This document shows positions 33,286 through 44,213 of a stretch of 64,000 bases of DNA, piece by piece; the first letter of the stretch is position 1, and each line of letters starts with the position of its first letter. A program made the translations under genes and the position numbers. Source of the DNA: Hericium rajendrae (Eukaryota; Basidiomycota; Agaricomycetes; Russulales; Hericiaceae); assembly GCA_033439255.1 (NCBI GenBank), contig CM065879.1:3912501-3976500 (forward strand), given 5' to 3'. Below the pieces are notes generated by a model. That model ran no database searches. It was not told where the DNA came from and saw nothing but the letters and a program-made list of their open reading frames with translations.

Positions 33286-36200
33286 CGTTTAGCGCTGGCA
33301 GATGGCCTGACGAAGGTTGGAGGAAGTGGGGCTGCTGCTGATCCATGTGCGCTGCATTTAAGCACCAGCCGCGAAGCGGGCGTTGCGAATCGAATGGCAG
33401 GAACCGGTGTCATTAGCATTGAGTTCTAGGAAAGGAGCCGATACGGCATCTTCCAAGACTTTATCGCGAGAGGCCGGTGATGAATTCAGAGAGTGAGAAA
33501 ATCACATAGAATTATTCGGAAGATTCACACCAGCGGAGAATGAGCAGACTCTGTTCCTGAAAGGATCCACGCGTCAGGCCGTCAGGGACTGACAGTGCCG
33601 CGGGGGAAAATGTCGATTGTGCATCTGAACTTAGTTCAAAAGGGCCCAGGTGAGTTCTTCAGCATACCTCATCGTGCACGAGGGTGCTGGAAGCCATACG
33701 GTGCTTGATCTTGAGGCCGTTGCCGCGGATCGCGACCGCGAGCCAATGATAAAGCGAACAGTCGGGGTAGCGCCTGGCAAGCATCTGGCACAAAAAGAAA
33801 AAAGGACCTTCTGTTGACGTCCTGCAACGAGGCAGATGGTAGTCGATAACGTGCTTCACCGCCGTCCTGGACGCTGTATCCCCCGATGAATCAGAGATCA
33901 AAACACGATCCATATTCAGTGGACGGAGAACGCACAGAAATCGGGCCATCGGGCGAATAGTCGTGCGCTGACACCTCCCGATCCCACACTTTCCGACAGA
34001 TTGTTCCCCGCATCACTGCTTTACGCGTAGGAACGCCTGCGTCCGTTCCAAATACACTTCGAAAGTCACAGAGTGAAGCAGCGATAGCGAAGATGAACTG
34101 GTCGAAGCAAGGACAAACAACGGATCACACCCGGTACCGAGCCTTACCGAGCCCGCTTCTACTATCCTTCTTACCTCACGAGTTGCCGGCTGCACTAGCT
34201 CTCACCTCGTTCTCTGTTTTCACCACAGGAAGTACTGGTCTTCGAAAATCCAGAATAGCTCTGTCGGAGAATAAGGTGGCTTTTCGACGGCCGCTAGTTC
34301 AAGTGCACGATGACACATGAGCGCACATGAACACATCAACTGGCGTCTCATCCGCACCGTCTCGCGATCGAGGCCGGCGCTCAACAGTTACATACGCCGT
34401 CCATCAGGTGTATGCCATGGCTTTTCGACAGCAAGCTGATGTTGCGATGCTTTGAAACAGGAGATGAACTGTCCATCACTTAGTGGTGAACACCGAGGAA
34501 CACGGAAGTCAACATGCCACGAGCACTCAGCATTCCAGCGTTCATAGGAGAGGACGCTTCATTTCGTTCATGTCTACTACTTATCTGGGTACGTATCTCC
34601 AAGAGGCAAAATGAATGCCATCCAACACCAATCGCTCGGGTTCTAACTTACGAGCAGTCATTTCCGTCCCCGGTCACAAAATGACGGCCCGATGCATTTG
34701 TTTCATCTCGTAAGGTTGAAGTCCCCACCACATCCTGCACCAAGGATGTGTTCACTCAGAGAAACAACGTCGACTTCGATGGACAGCGGCAGGATCCCTG
34801 GGACTAATTGTTCGTTTAGGCTGAGCATCCTGGCCTTGATCCTCTTCTCAAGGGTCGTGCACCTGATCTCATTGATTTCACCACACCGTTATTTTAGCAT
34901 TCATCGCAGCCGGAGTTCTCTCAACTCAGGGTCTGTGCTTCTGTCACCGGTACCCTGAATTAGTCCTCACCACACGCGTTTTTCTTCCAGGTCCATCTGC
35001 TTCTCTTGGCTCGGTCCAAAGTCGGGTCCTCTTCTCCCATATCGATCGCCCCCTGTGGTCGCCGCAAGTTTCCTTCATCCCACAGACCCACTCTCGATGC
35101 GGACACTTCTTGATTTCCGCTATCGCGAGGTTTGCGAGGTTGGTCACCATGAGACGTTAGCAATAGTGCGCTCATTCCACCGCATCGTTCTCAGCCTGCC
35201 GCATCGGTCTTCGTCTCGCAGGCCCACTCTTGATACAGACACTTCGGAGCTTCTGCCACCACAAGGATCATGGAATTGTGGGCCTTTGAGCGCTCGGACC
35301 ATCTCATTTACCCATAACCCTGAGACGCTAACAACGTTATATTCAATCAGCCTGCATTTTCTCTTCATCCCGACCCACCCTCAACACAGACAGCTTCTTG
35401 TTTTCGGTATTACGAGTTCAATTGCGTCCATTTTATCATCTGAGACCCTAGGAGCGGTAGATTCGTTCAGTCTTAGGCCCTAGTACATCTGGGGGCCATG
35501 CATCGACCCGCTTCTTCTTTCTACGGGCTCAGACCTCTGCGAGTGCAGATCCTGGTATCCTAGCAGGGTTGATCCAGGCGTCGAAGTGCCTTTCCGGTCG
35601 CTCTACTTCGAGACTTACTGACAATACCAGATCCGTTTATGGTGCCACGCCTCTTCATGGTCCTACGATAGCAGGGGCAGTTTTTCAGGCGCACTATGGT
35701 GGCAAGTTATAATGAAATGCTGTGCCGGTCAACTAGAGAGTCTTCACAGCCCTCCGACTCGGCCCCAGCCAGTCAACGTTGATCGCTACATCCTGCCACC
35801 CATAGCTGCTTAGGCCTGCATCCTAGTCGGACTCAGCGCTTCACCAGTCGAGTTCTGAGTCCGACTCCGAGTCGGGCAGATGCGAAAACCCTCTATCAAC
35901 GCGTCCCCAATACGCCACATGTTTCAAGCCCTCGAAGGCTGCTTGGGCCATCTACCATATTTTGCGCCTCAAATGTTTCAGCACCTTTATACTCTGCCCT
36001 CGATCGGATGGGCGGAGTTCTGCTGAGATAAAAATTTACTGTCCATCTAGGTGAGCTATTCTCTTCTGTTGTCACCCTCTCATTCATTCTTGGCCATCCT
36101 GTCCTTCTAAGTCCCGACAATACAGGGAATATTCCATGGCTTCTCGTGGTACATGTACTGGGAACTTCGATCTTTTAACTCGGTCAAAGTCCGATATTTT

Positions 36201-36846
36201 TCTCCACAATTTCGAAGAAGTCTGGCGTCCTAGAATCTAGGACCACGTAAGGGTCATGGGTCTCTCTTAAGCCACCCTTATAGGCTACCCTCTGCATCCG
36301 TCCTTATATGAGGCACCTGGTATTAGGGCGCTCCTGTACGAGTAAACAAAGCAATGATGTTTTGATCTCGGGCCATGTATATGACCCTGAGTGGCACGGA
36401 ACCAATAGTGTATCCTATGATTGTGGCACAGGCTTGATACTAGTATTTTTGGTAGTGGGGCTTTAGCTACGACCGTCGAACAAAAGCGTTGCATTCGATG
36501 GCTCAGACCTCCTCGAGGTTCCTAGAGACAATGTACTTTGACCATCAGATAATCGCATGGCCTGAGCGTGGCGAGGCTGGAGGGCGCCATGTCAGCCGAG
36601 GATATAACGCGAAGGATAATGGTGTTTTCCACGATTACCACATTTGTGCTTTGATCTGTACTACGCTCTGCCCATCCGCCCAACACGTTCCCTAAGCTTT
36701 TACTTCTGGCAACGCTCCTTTGTACCCATCGCCCGAACAAACCAAAGCGTCGCGATCTTTATAACCAGTGCTGAGTCCAGGTTGTGCAAACAGAAGGCCT
36801 CCGATTGACGCCCCGTCCAGTCGATACCTGCATTGGTTGGTCAGCC
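33286..36846. other. 3.5-kb stretch without supported genes
   Basis: A short minus-strand frame at 33659-33949 has no motif or splice partner. From about 34690 to 36480 the sequence is degenerate; a loose repeat CCCACTCT-GAT-C-GACACTTC recurs at about 35080, 35222 and 35380. It reads like an old decayed repeat. I cannot assign it. Confidence 0.45.
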
Positions 36847-37952
36847 ATGAACTCGCCGCTGCTCGTTTGGATGCTTTACATCAACAGGGAGGTGACGCCG
36901 GTGGTGAGTGGCTCTTTTGCTTGCAGTGGTTCGGCGAGATCTGCGGGCCACACCTATCTGCGCGCTGACCTCGTGTTGTGCAGGAATACGAGCGCTGCTA
37001 CGACCTTATCCAGAAGACCGTACCCCACGCCCGTAACATCCCGAAGCAGCCCACGTCCGGCGATTCTCTACGTGCGTTCTATTGTCGTTCTTCTGGTCGT
37101 ATGCTCACATGGACTCGTATCGCAGGACAAGTGCTCGCGCAAATGATGCCGCTGCTCATGATGCGACATCGGCGGATACCGCGTTCGCGCTGGAGGGACC
37201 ACGTCACGCCAGCTGGAAAGCATTGGATCGAGCAGGCGAGTGTTGCGTCGCAGGACAATACACCCCAGCTTACCATGCATACTTCGCAGATGCTTGATCA
37301 CGTAAATCCCGAACACCATCTGCGTTCAATGATAGGCTACCACCTTGCTTGGGAAAACTCGCTTGTGGGGATGGTTATGGTTCAGGGACGGCAGCGGGAA
37401 GTGACGAATATCGGGCTGGGATAAAGCAGCTTTGTTGTGAACCGCGCGACGCAACGGTGACGGCGTATGTTGAATCAATGTCCCACAAGGTATGTGGCCC
37501 TCCATCTCCCCGACATGCATATCCTTCCTCACATCACATCATTCTTTCTAGCTCACCGAACTTGAACTATCGCACATGACGCCCGACCTCGGCGACGAAA
37601 TCGTCCTTCGGCGCTCTGCATTCTCATCGCGCTCAAATCCGCCTACATCAAGGCGATCGGACAGCCGATCGGCTTCGACTGGTCGCGGCTCGAGTTCAAC
37701 GTGCCCGAGGAGACATGCTTCGGCGACGGGCAGCCGCTGACTGGCTGGGAGTTCCGGCTGTACAAGTCGCAGCTCGGCGTGCTGCGCAAGGGCGCGACCG
37801 TCGAGGAGTCGTACCAGTGCGTCACGGCGCACTTCCGCGGGACGCTCAACTCGACGTTCGTGTGGCAAGACAACAACAAGGACCTCGAGTCCTGGGTGCA
37901 GTTCATCAACATCGACCAAATGACGAACGTCATCCCGAAGCTTACGGATTAG
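36847..37952 (+). pseudogene. Degenerate 4'-phosphopantetheinyl transferase, Lys5/AASDHPPT type
   Basis: The enzyme normally moves phosphopantetheine onto carrier domains of Lys2, fatty acid and polyketide synthases. Exons 36847-36903, 36984-37071, 37126 onward and 37552-37952 can be followed. TPAGK, YVESMSHKLTELELSHM and ALKSAYIKAIGQPIGFDWSRLEF align with the family. Two joins need an extra G (after 37418-37420, and at 37610-37611). Even with those, the Mg-binding Asp of the GxD motif is replaced (IGLGIK), and the catalytic Glu of W-x-x-K-E-A is Ser (LKSAY). Loss of both residues suggests a dead copy, unlike the indels alone. The C-terminus (about 110 residues, ending NVIPKLTD) is intact. 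Another, active copy would be expected elsewhere in the genome. Confidence 0.65.
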
Positions 37953-38411
37953 CTCCACCTCTGGTGTGCGGCTGCTCCTTTTGGAGATCTAGTCTTCCTA
38001 GTTCCTCCCTCATTCTCCTGCTCAATTTGAATAGGTTTCAGAATCCAATTTTATGTATGGTCATTGTGCACGTTGTATTCATTGCTGTTTCTGTCCGTCG
38101 ATACACCATTTACAGACAGTCAGTCGATACCACCCTTTTTCTGTCCAGTAGCCCTGTAGTACTACCGTCGACTGCTGTAATAAAAATTTGCTCGCATTGC
38201 ATATCTATCATTTACGCTGACCCGCTTCGCGCGAGATCAAGTACGCTGCCTCAGCAGGACGCGAGCAGTACAAAAGAATGACTCAGTTGGCATCCGCCGG
38301 ATACGATAGCATGACAGGCAAGAGCATAACAATGTCCATTATCAACTACTAAAATCCAATGGCACCAGGCCTCCACAAGCCCACGCTCTAACAGATACAT
38401 CGCCTCCACCC
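37953..38411. other. Convergent intergenic stretch
   Basis: Lies between the 3' ends of the transferase and the GH79 gene. No gene seen. Confidence 0.5.
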
Positions 38412-40789
38412 TCATCGCCTCGCAGCAACGGCCCACGTGCCCACCGCAACAGCAAGCATCACCATCGCGCCCGACACCACATCGCGTATGCCCGTCGCGG
38501 CGTTCGCGCTGCCCTGGCTCGTCGCGCCGATGCGGTCCTCCATGCCCATGTGCCCGTTCGACGTCGCGAGCACGCTCGGGTCGACCTGCGCCGTGTTCAC
38601 GGTCTTCGTCAGCGCCGTCGTCGCGAACGTCATCGTCGAGCCGCCGCCGCCGACGGCGCTCAGCGCGTCGTCCGTGAGGAAGACGACGGCCAAACCCGGC
38701 GCGGGGACTTTGATGGCGCAGGTGTTGGAGGCGGTGTCGCAGGGCACGGTTTGCACGTCGAGGTCGCCCTGGAGTCGGCCGTCGGACCCGAATACGCCGC
38801 CGAGAGTCTGGTGGTGGAAGTGTTAGTTATCTGCTCGTCTTTGTATGAAGAATGCGAAATCTACCTGGCCGGCCCATGTGAAGTTGTACTTGGCCGATAC
38901 GGAATCCGCGGCCAGGTACCTGTGATCCGCACAATTAGTCATCGCGACGACAGAGGAAAAGGACGATGCTCACTTGACTTTGACGGAGGACGGGGAAGCG
39001 TTAGGCTGGCCGGTCTGACCACCACCAATCGAAATAGACGCAGTGTAATCTGTGTTGCCCGACGGGTCCGTGACGAAATTGAACAGTACAACCTTCGTGG
39101 GATTGCCATTCTCGTATACGACATAACCAGGCGTGTAGATGTTGCCGCTGTTCATGCCGAGGTCGACAACCTGCGACGCGTTGGACGGGCCGAGGATCTC
39201 GGCCATAACCAGCGCGGAGTAGTACACCGGGCCGACGGTCCACTGGCGGAAGGTCGACTGGTTCGTCGGCGGGGGCGTGAAGGGATTGTAGAATGCGTTC
39301 GCACCACCGACGTGCAGGAGCGCACCGGAAAAGTTGCTCGCGGCCATTGTAAGGCCCCAGTCGAGCGCCCAGAGCGCCGCGCCGTAACTGTCGGAGATGC
39401 CGGCGAAGCCTCCGCACGAGGCGGTGTTCGTCTCGAACATGAGGAACGGCTTGCCGACCGACTGAGCGTATGCCGTCCCGGACAGGAACGTCGCCACGTT
39501 GCTCGTAGCGGAGGTGTGATCCAAGAACTGCGGGAACGTCGCCTGGGGATCACGGATCGGTTGGCCCGTGTTAAATTGGGCGGCGCAGTTGTCCGTTGGA
39601 TAGCTATGATGAAGATCAACAAGGTAAAGACGGAAGAGGGCCAGAAAACGAACTGTTCCACAGAAAGCGCGAAGAGGTCACCATTGTAAGCTTGGCCAAT
39701 GTTGGTATCCCAAACATCCTGGGGGTTCCATTGCAGAGAGATACTAGGAACGATGAAGAGGTTGTTCCTCTGAGTGATATCGGTATCGTTGCCGACTTGT
39801 CCGATCAGGTCGCCAATTTCCCCGAAGTAGTTCCATTGGTTGTAACCCTGGTAAGAGATTCAACGCCAGTGCATATAAGGTGGCAAATGAGGACTCACGT
39901 CCGGGCGATGCCCGTGGGCGTTATAAAGATCCGGTTCGTTTCCAGCCTGAAAACCCAGAAGACGATCTCCCAGGATTGGCTGTGCCTCATGCATAATGGA
40001 CAAATCGAATGGTGTGGTATTGAAGAAGGGGATACCTTTCCATGACATCAATAATTGGAGACCCAGCGTATATTTATCACATACCAAGATACCAGTGGAC
40101 ATTCGCCAGAGTCGAGATATTGCTCATCATGTACAACAACTCAGCGGTGTACTGCAGTGGAGGGGTATTCGTCGTTCCCGTGACGGCAGCGTAATCTTTG
40201 GCGATGATGGAGTTGTTTGGAAGGGATTCGACGAACTCTGCAGATTCTTGTGTATTTCCTCCGATTCGAACGTGCACACCGCCCACCCGTTCCTGGATGT
40301 TTGCCATCAAGTTGAGGAAAGGCACGGAAATGAAAGTACTAAGGCGGTGTCAGACATCGGTTGGGCGAAAACTCGGGACGGCCGTACCTGTTCTTGCCCA
40401 CTGAATGACATGTCAGACGAAGAATGTAGTACAGATGTAGGAAGGTGCTCACAGACGTGGTTTGAAACGGACATTTCAATGGAGAATCCATAAAAGGTAC
40501 CAGGCAAAGGCATAGAGAGATTGGCCATCCCCCCACTCCATAACTGCACAGGGAACTCTGTCGGCACTGTGGGATTAGAGGGGACTGGTGGTGGTTGGAG
40601 GACGGTGGGGTTGTACGCAGCTGCCCCGGTGTACGTTGCGGCAGCAGGAGCATCAACAGTGCCCGAAGGCTGCTCCGAAGACGAAGAGCCGCCAAAGATG
40701 ACTTGCGGATTCTTAGGTTGGTATACTGTCATCTGGGCTTGGGCGAGGCCCAGGCATGGTATTAGAAGAGAAAGGACTGACAAATGCAT
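38412..40789 (-). CDS. GH79 beta-glucuronidase-like glycoside hydrolase, secreted
   Basis: Begins with a signal peptide (MHLSVLSLLIPCLGLAQAQ). A Ser/Pro/Ala-rich linker follows, then the GH79 barrel: EMSVSNHV, LNLMANIQERVGGVHVRIGGN, the acid/base Glu in GFQAGNEPDLY (about 39930-39950) and the nucleophile Glu in FLMFETNTASCGGF (about 39420-39450). A beta domain and the segment GAMVMLAVAVGTWAVAARR end the protein; this terminus suits a GPI signal or a single membrane helix. Several 50-60-nt introns interrupt it, and I see no frameshift. Family members remove glucuronic acid or its 4-O-methyl form from glycans such as arabinogalactan or glucuronoxylan side chains. Surface attachment would keep the activity at the hyphal wall. 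ATG 40789 is the first codon that gives the signal peptide. Confidence 0.87.
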
Positions 40790-41839
40790 CACGGCGAGGA
40801 GATGCGCCGCAGAAGGCGCGAGGAGGTGGAGGTCGAAAACAAGGTGCGTGCACTGCGGGTCGTCCGGTCGTCACGACAAATCTCAGGCTCATCATACCGC
40901 ACACGTGAGCCGGCGCCTATCATCATGTTCACGCTCATTCGGAGCCCGAGTCGTTCTGTTTATTCTTTGACTAGGCACAGACAGCGCGGGCAGCGTGTAA
41001 TTATAACCATGAGGTACAAGAATAGTACGCTTGTGCGACGAAGTAACTATAGAGAGAGTAGGGGCCGTCAAATCATGACGGAGCTGCCTGCATGCAGCAT
41101 GGTCCAAATCGAATACGCATCAAGCCTGATTGCCTCCTGGGCTGCGAATATGGAGAGTATCGATGGAATTGGATGGCTCTGAAGAGCTGGTAGTTTGTTC
41201 ACAGTTTTGAGTGATTAACATCGTTAACGTCTGGAATCATCAACGACCTTGTTCTGCCAGTAATCCAGGTCAATATCAACGACAAAGGCGAATAGAAGAA
41301 TATAGCTCACCAAAGAACAAGATCAGGAGCCGCTGTAGCAACAACTGCCACCAGGATCATGGCCAACGGGCGACCGTATTATTGGTCTATGATTAGACGC
41401 GGGGCATGAGGAGGGCGATGATGAGATGAAAACGATGTCTGTGGTGGCGAAGGAGTCCATTGCAGGGAGGCTGTGACAGCAGCGAAGGGACTTCGGGGAC
41501 GAACTGTGAACTGTTGCGATGGTGGAATACATACGTAGCTGCTCGTATTTATGTAGCCACCACAGCATGCACTAGATAAGAAAGGCCGCGTTCTGGGTTC
41601 CGGCGTACCTAGAAGAATGCATCCTTCCACAAGGATGAGAGGCTCGCAATTGTGTTAACGACGTTCTAACTGGGTGACTTCCCGCAGCCATCTGGAACGG
41701 TTTGCAGAGTAGATTTCGGCCGCATTCGGTTTGGGGAATGATGGCCGAGAGCGAACCAAGCCTTTGGGTCACAAAACAACGTTTCCAGATGTCGAGTCTG
41801 AAGGAGGGGGGGACCCCCCTCGTCCAGGATAATATCTGT
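40790..41839. other. Intergenic stretch upstream of GH79 and outside the retroelement
   Basis: No gene supported. A G7-A-C6 inverted repeat, GAGGGGGGGACCCCCCTC, is at 41804-41821, about 20 bp outside the first retroelement repeat. Confidence 0.5.
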
Positions 41840-42163
41840 AGCTAGCTAAATAGCAAAAGTGCTTCGCTCGCAAGGCGGAGAGAGATTCCCGAGAGATTCT
41901 CACTTGGAGAATAAAATCAGATTGCTCCTGACTGGACTCAATGCTGATTGCTACTTTGTGAGGTGGGGGGGTGGAGTTTTTGGGACGCAGGAGGGGGCAC
42001 GTGATGAGGGCACGTGACCCCCGTGATCAGCGCGTCGCGCGTCAACGATCGTGCGCCGAAGGCGCGTCCTGCTGCAGTCCCAAGAACTCGAGCTGCTTGC
42101 GAAGCAAGGAGGGTCCGGCAAATGCCGCTCAACCTTTCTCCAGGTTTTAGGCACCGAGGCCCC
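41840..42163 (-). repeat. Split direct repeat A, outer copy
   Basis: Near-identical to 42422-42745 at an offset of 582 bp. It begins AGCTAGCTAAATAGC and ends GCACCGAGGCCCC on the plus strand. Confidence 0.9.
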
Positions 42164-42216
42164 CCCTGCGCGTAAGCGCTATTGTTTTGCTAAAAGCAAA
42201 AGGGATGGTGGGTGGG

Positions 42217-42420
42217 TGAAAAAGTCGTGTTGTGCACTGAGGGCACGAGGCAGGAGGAGGACTGAAGAAGCGTGGGAACTCTCTCCCAGCGCGTCCCGTC
42301 CTTTCCTCTGCCTGGCGGCGATGGCCGAAGCCAGGCCGCGCTGTTGCCTCACTCTATTTTGCCTTAGCTAGCCCTCGCAAAAACTTCCCGTCTCGCTGCG
42401 CTCGACTTAAGTTTTTGCAG
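42217..42420 (-). repeat. Split direct repeat B, inner copy
   Basis: Near-identical to 47973-48176 (offset 5,756 bp). It directly abuts the inner A repeat. A 53-bp spacer containing a TTTTGC-TAAAA-GCAAAA hairpin separates it from the outer A. Confidence 0.9.
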
Positions 42421-42421
42421 C

Positions 42422-42745
42422 AGCTAGCTAAATAGCAAAAGTGCTTCGCTCGCAAGGCGGAGAGAGATTCCCGAGAGATTCTCACTTGGAGAATAAAATC
42501 AGATTGCTCCTGACTGGACTCAATGCTGATTGCTACTTTGTGAGGTGGGGGGGTGGAGTTTTTGGGACGCAGGAGGGGGCACGTGATGAGGGCACGTGAC
42601 CCCCGTGATCAGCGCGTCGCGCGTCAACGATCGTGCGCCGAAGGCGCGTCCTGCTGCAGTCCCAAGAACTCGAGCTGCTTGCGAAGCAAGGAGGGTCCGG
42701 CAAATGCCGCTCAACCTTTCTCCAGGTTTTAGGCACCGAGGCCCC
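42422..42745 (-). repeat. Split direct repeat A, inner copy
   Basis: Second copy of repeat A, lying 3' of the recombinase ORF in sense. A C-rich stretch (42746-42866) separates it from the stop codon. Confidence 0.9.
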
Positions 42746-42866
42746 ACCCAGAGCGCAGCTCACTACTCCTCGGGGTCCTAAACTGCCCCTCTCCCCCTTC
42801 CCCCCCCACCCCGAGCCCCCACACTAGAGCAAGCTCAAAATCAGGAAAGGAATAAAACACATTGAA

Positions 42867-44189
42867 TTAAGAGCCAAAATTGAGTTCAAAATCATCCATG
42901 ACTACATGCAAGTCACTAGGATCTCTACCAGAGAAGGATTTAGAAATAAAAAAGGGAAGAATGTCCTGTATCTTCCGCCAATATAATAAAAAGGCATCTG
43001 AGAGCCATCTACCCTGCTTGGCAACAACCTCCGGTGGAACACCCATCAGCAATAACTCCGTAGCCCCACCAATGCGAAAGCTATGACCCCCAGAAATACC
43101 ATCCAGCCCAGCCTGCTTCCAGATAGCATTGCAACGCTGCAAAAAAATATCCTTGGTCAAAGGAAGCCACGAGTCCCCATGGGCAAATGCGAAGAATGGT
43201 GCCGAGTGAGGAATGGTACTGTTGTGACGCAAGTGGTACTCCAAGGCAATCAATGGAGATAAACGATCAGAAATGTCTGTGATCGAGATATCCGCACCAG
43301 CAGTGTCGGTAGTCTTCGAAAAAGGAATGTGCAAGGTAGCAAAACGTGTACCGTTCCGGCTTGTGGCAAATTTGAGCGATGATCCGCGGGTAACGTTCCG
43401 AGTCGGATCGAAAGTTGTCGGGGAAACGATGAGAAGCTCGCCGAGACGGCAGCATGACCAGAACGCGATAGAGGCAGCAGCCCAGACAGCAGAGTCACAA
43501 GTGTTAGCAAAATTGAGACCGTCGATCAAAGCCTTCATGTGTTGGTACGTAACGGGAGGGCGAGGCGGGCGACGAGACGAAGAAGGGGCAAGCTTTTTGA
43601 CCCCGGCCAGAGCGGCCTTCAACTCCCCGCTACCGAGCCAAGGAGCGCCTTGCATTTTGTGCCAAAGCTCAAGGCCGCTGATCCACTGTTGCGCCGAGCC
43701 AACTTTGCCTGCACCACCAGAGACGAAACCAGCCAGAAGAGTATCAGACGCAGGGACGCGATCGGATTCCGAAACATTAAAAACATCACAATACTGAGCG
43801 AAACGTAATAGACCCGCGCCGTAGACAGTGCGCGTGCTGATTTCGACCGAAGAAAGTTTAACAAGTTGCAGATGATCGAAGGCGACGTCGGAAAGGAGCG
43901 AACGTGATTGTGCAGCGTACAAATTGCCATGAGGAGAAGACCAGAAACGTATGCGGTCGCGGGCAGGAACATGTGGGCGAAAAATCGAAAATACCAACTC
44001 GTTCCCCGCCTTGGGCTTACGAGCTTTTACTAATCTATCTGCGGAAGTGCGCGGAAGTGCCACCAGAAAGCCACCAGAGCGATGACAATCAGGTAGCACT
44101 ACCTCCGAAATAGTGTCCGCAATAGCGGATGACGACGATGTCGCACCTGAGAGCGAGTGCCGCCTCAGTAACGAACTGGATGAGAACAT
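42867..44189 (-). CDS. Tyrosine recombinase of the Ngaro-type element
   Basis: Intronless, 440 residues. Catalytic residues are visible: first Arg in WSCCRLGELL, the H-x-x-R box in GHSFRIGGAT, the following GRW, and the nucleophile Tyr in FLLYWRKI. The N-terminal half (after KPKAGNELVF) is a core-binding type helical domain with ISGLELWHKMQGAPWLGS. It would join the extrachromosomal circle of the element to the genome. It starts 24 bp after the RT-RNase H stop, so it is probably translated from a shared or subgenomic transcript. No broken motif is seen. Confidence 0.88.
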   Translation of the reverse strand: MFSSSSLLRRHSLSGATSSSSAIADTISEVVLPDCHRSGGFLVALPRTSADRLVKARKPKAGNELVFSIFRPHVPARDRIRFWSSPHGNLYAAQSRSLLSDVAFDHLQLVKLSSVEISTRTVYGAGLLRFAQYCDVFNVSESDRVPASDTLLAGFVSGGAGKVGSAQQWISGLELWHKMQGAPWLGSGELKAALAGVKKLAPSSSRRPPRPPVTYQHMKALIDGLNFANTCDSAVWAAASIAFWSCCRLGELLIVSPTTFDPTRNVTRGSSLKFATSRNGTRFATLHIPFSKTTDTAGADISITDISDRLSPLIALEYHLRHNSTIPHSAPFFAFAHGDSWLPLTKDIFLQRCNAIWKQAGLDGISGGHSFRIGGATELLLMGVPPEVVAKQGRWLSDAFLLYWRKIQDILPFFISKSFSGRDPSDLHVVMDDFELNFGS

Positions 44190-44213
44190 AAAAAAAAAAG
44201 GTACGAAAACGCA

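Noticed and set aside
33659-33949. 96-codon minus-strand frame
   Set aside because: No motif, no splice partner, no family resemblance I can name.
38550-39689. 379-codon plus-strand frame
   Set aside because: Antisense shadow of the GH79 gene, whose motifs, signal peptide and introns are all on the minus strand.
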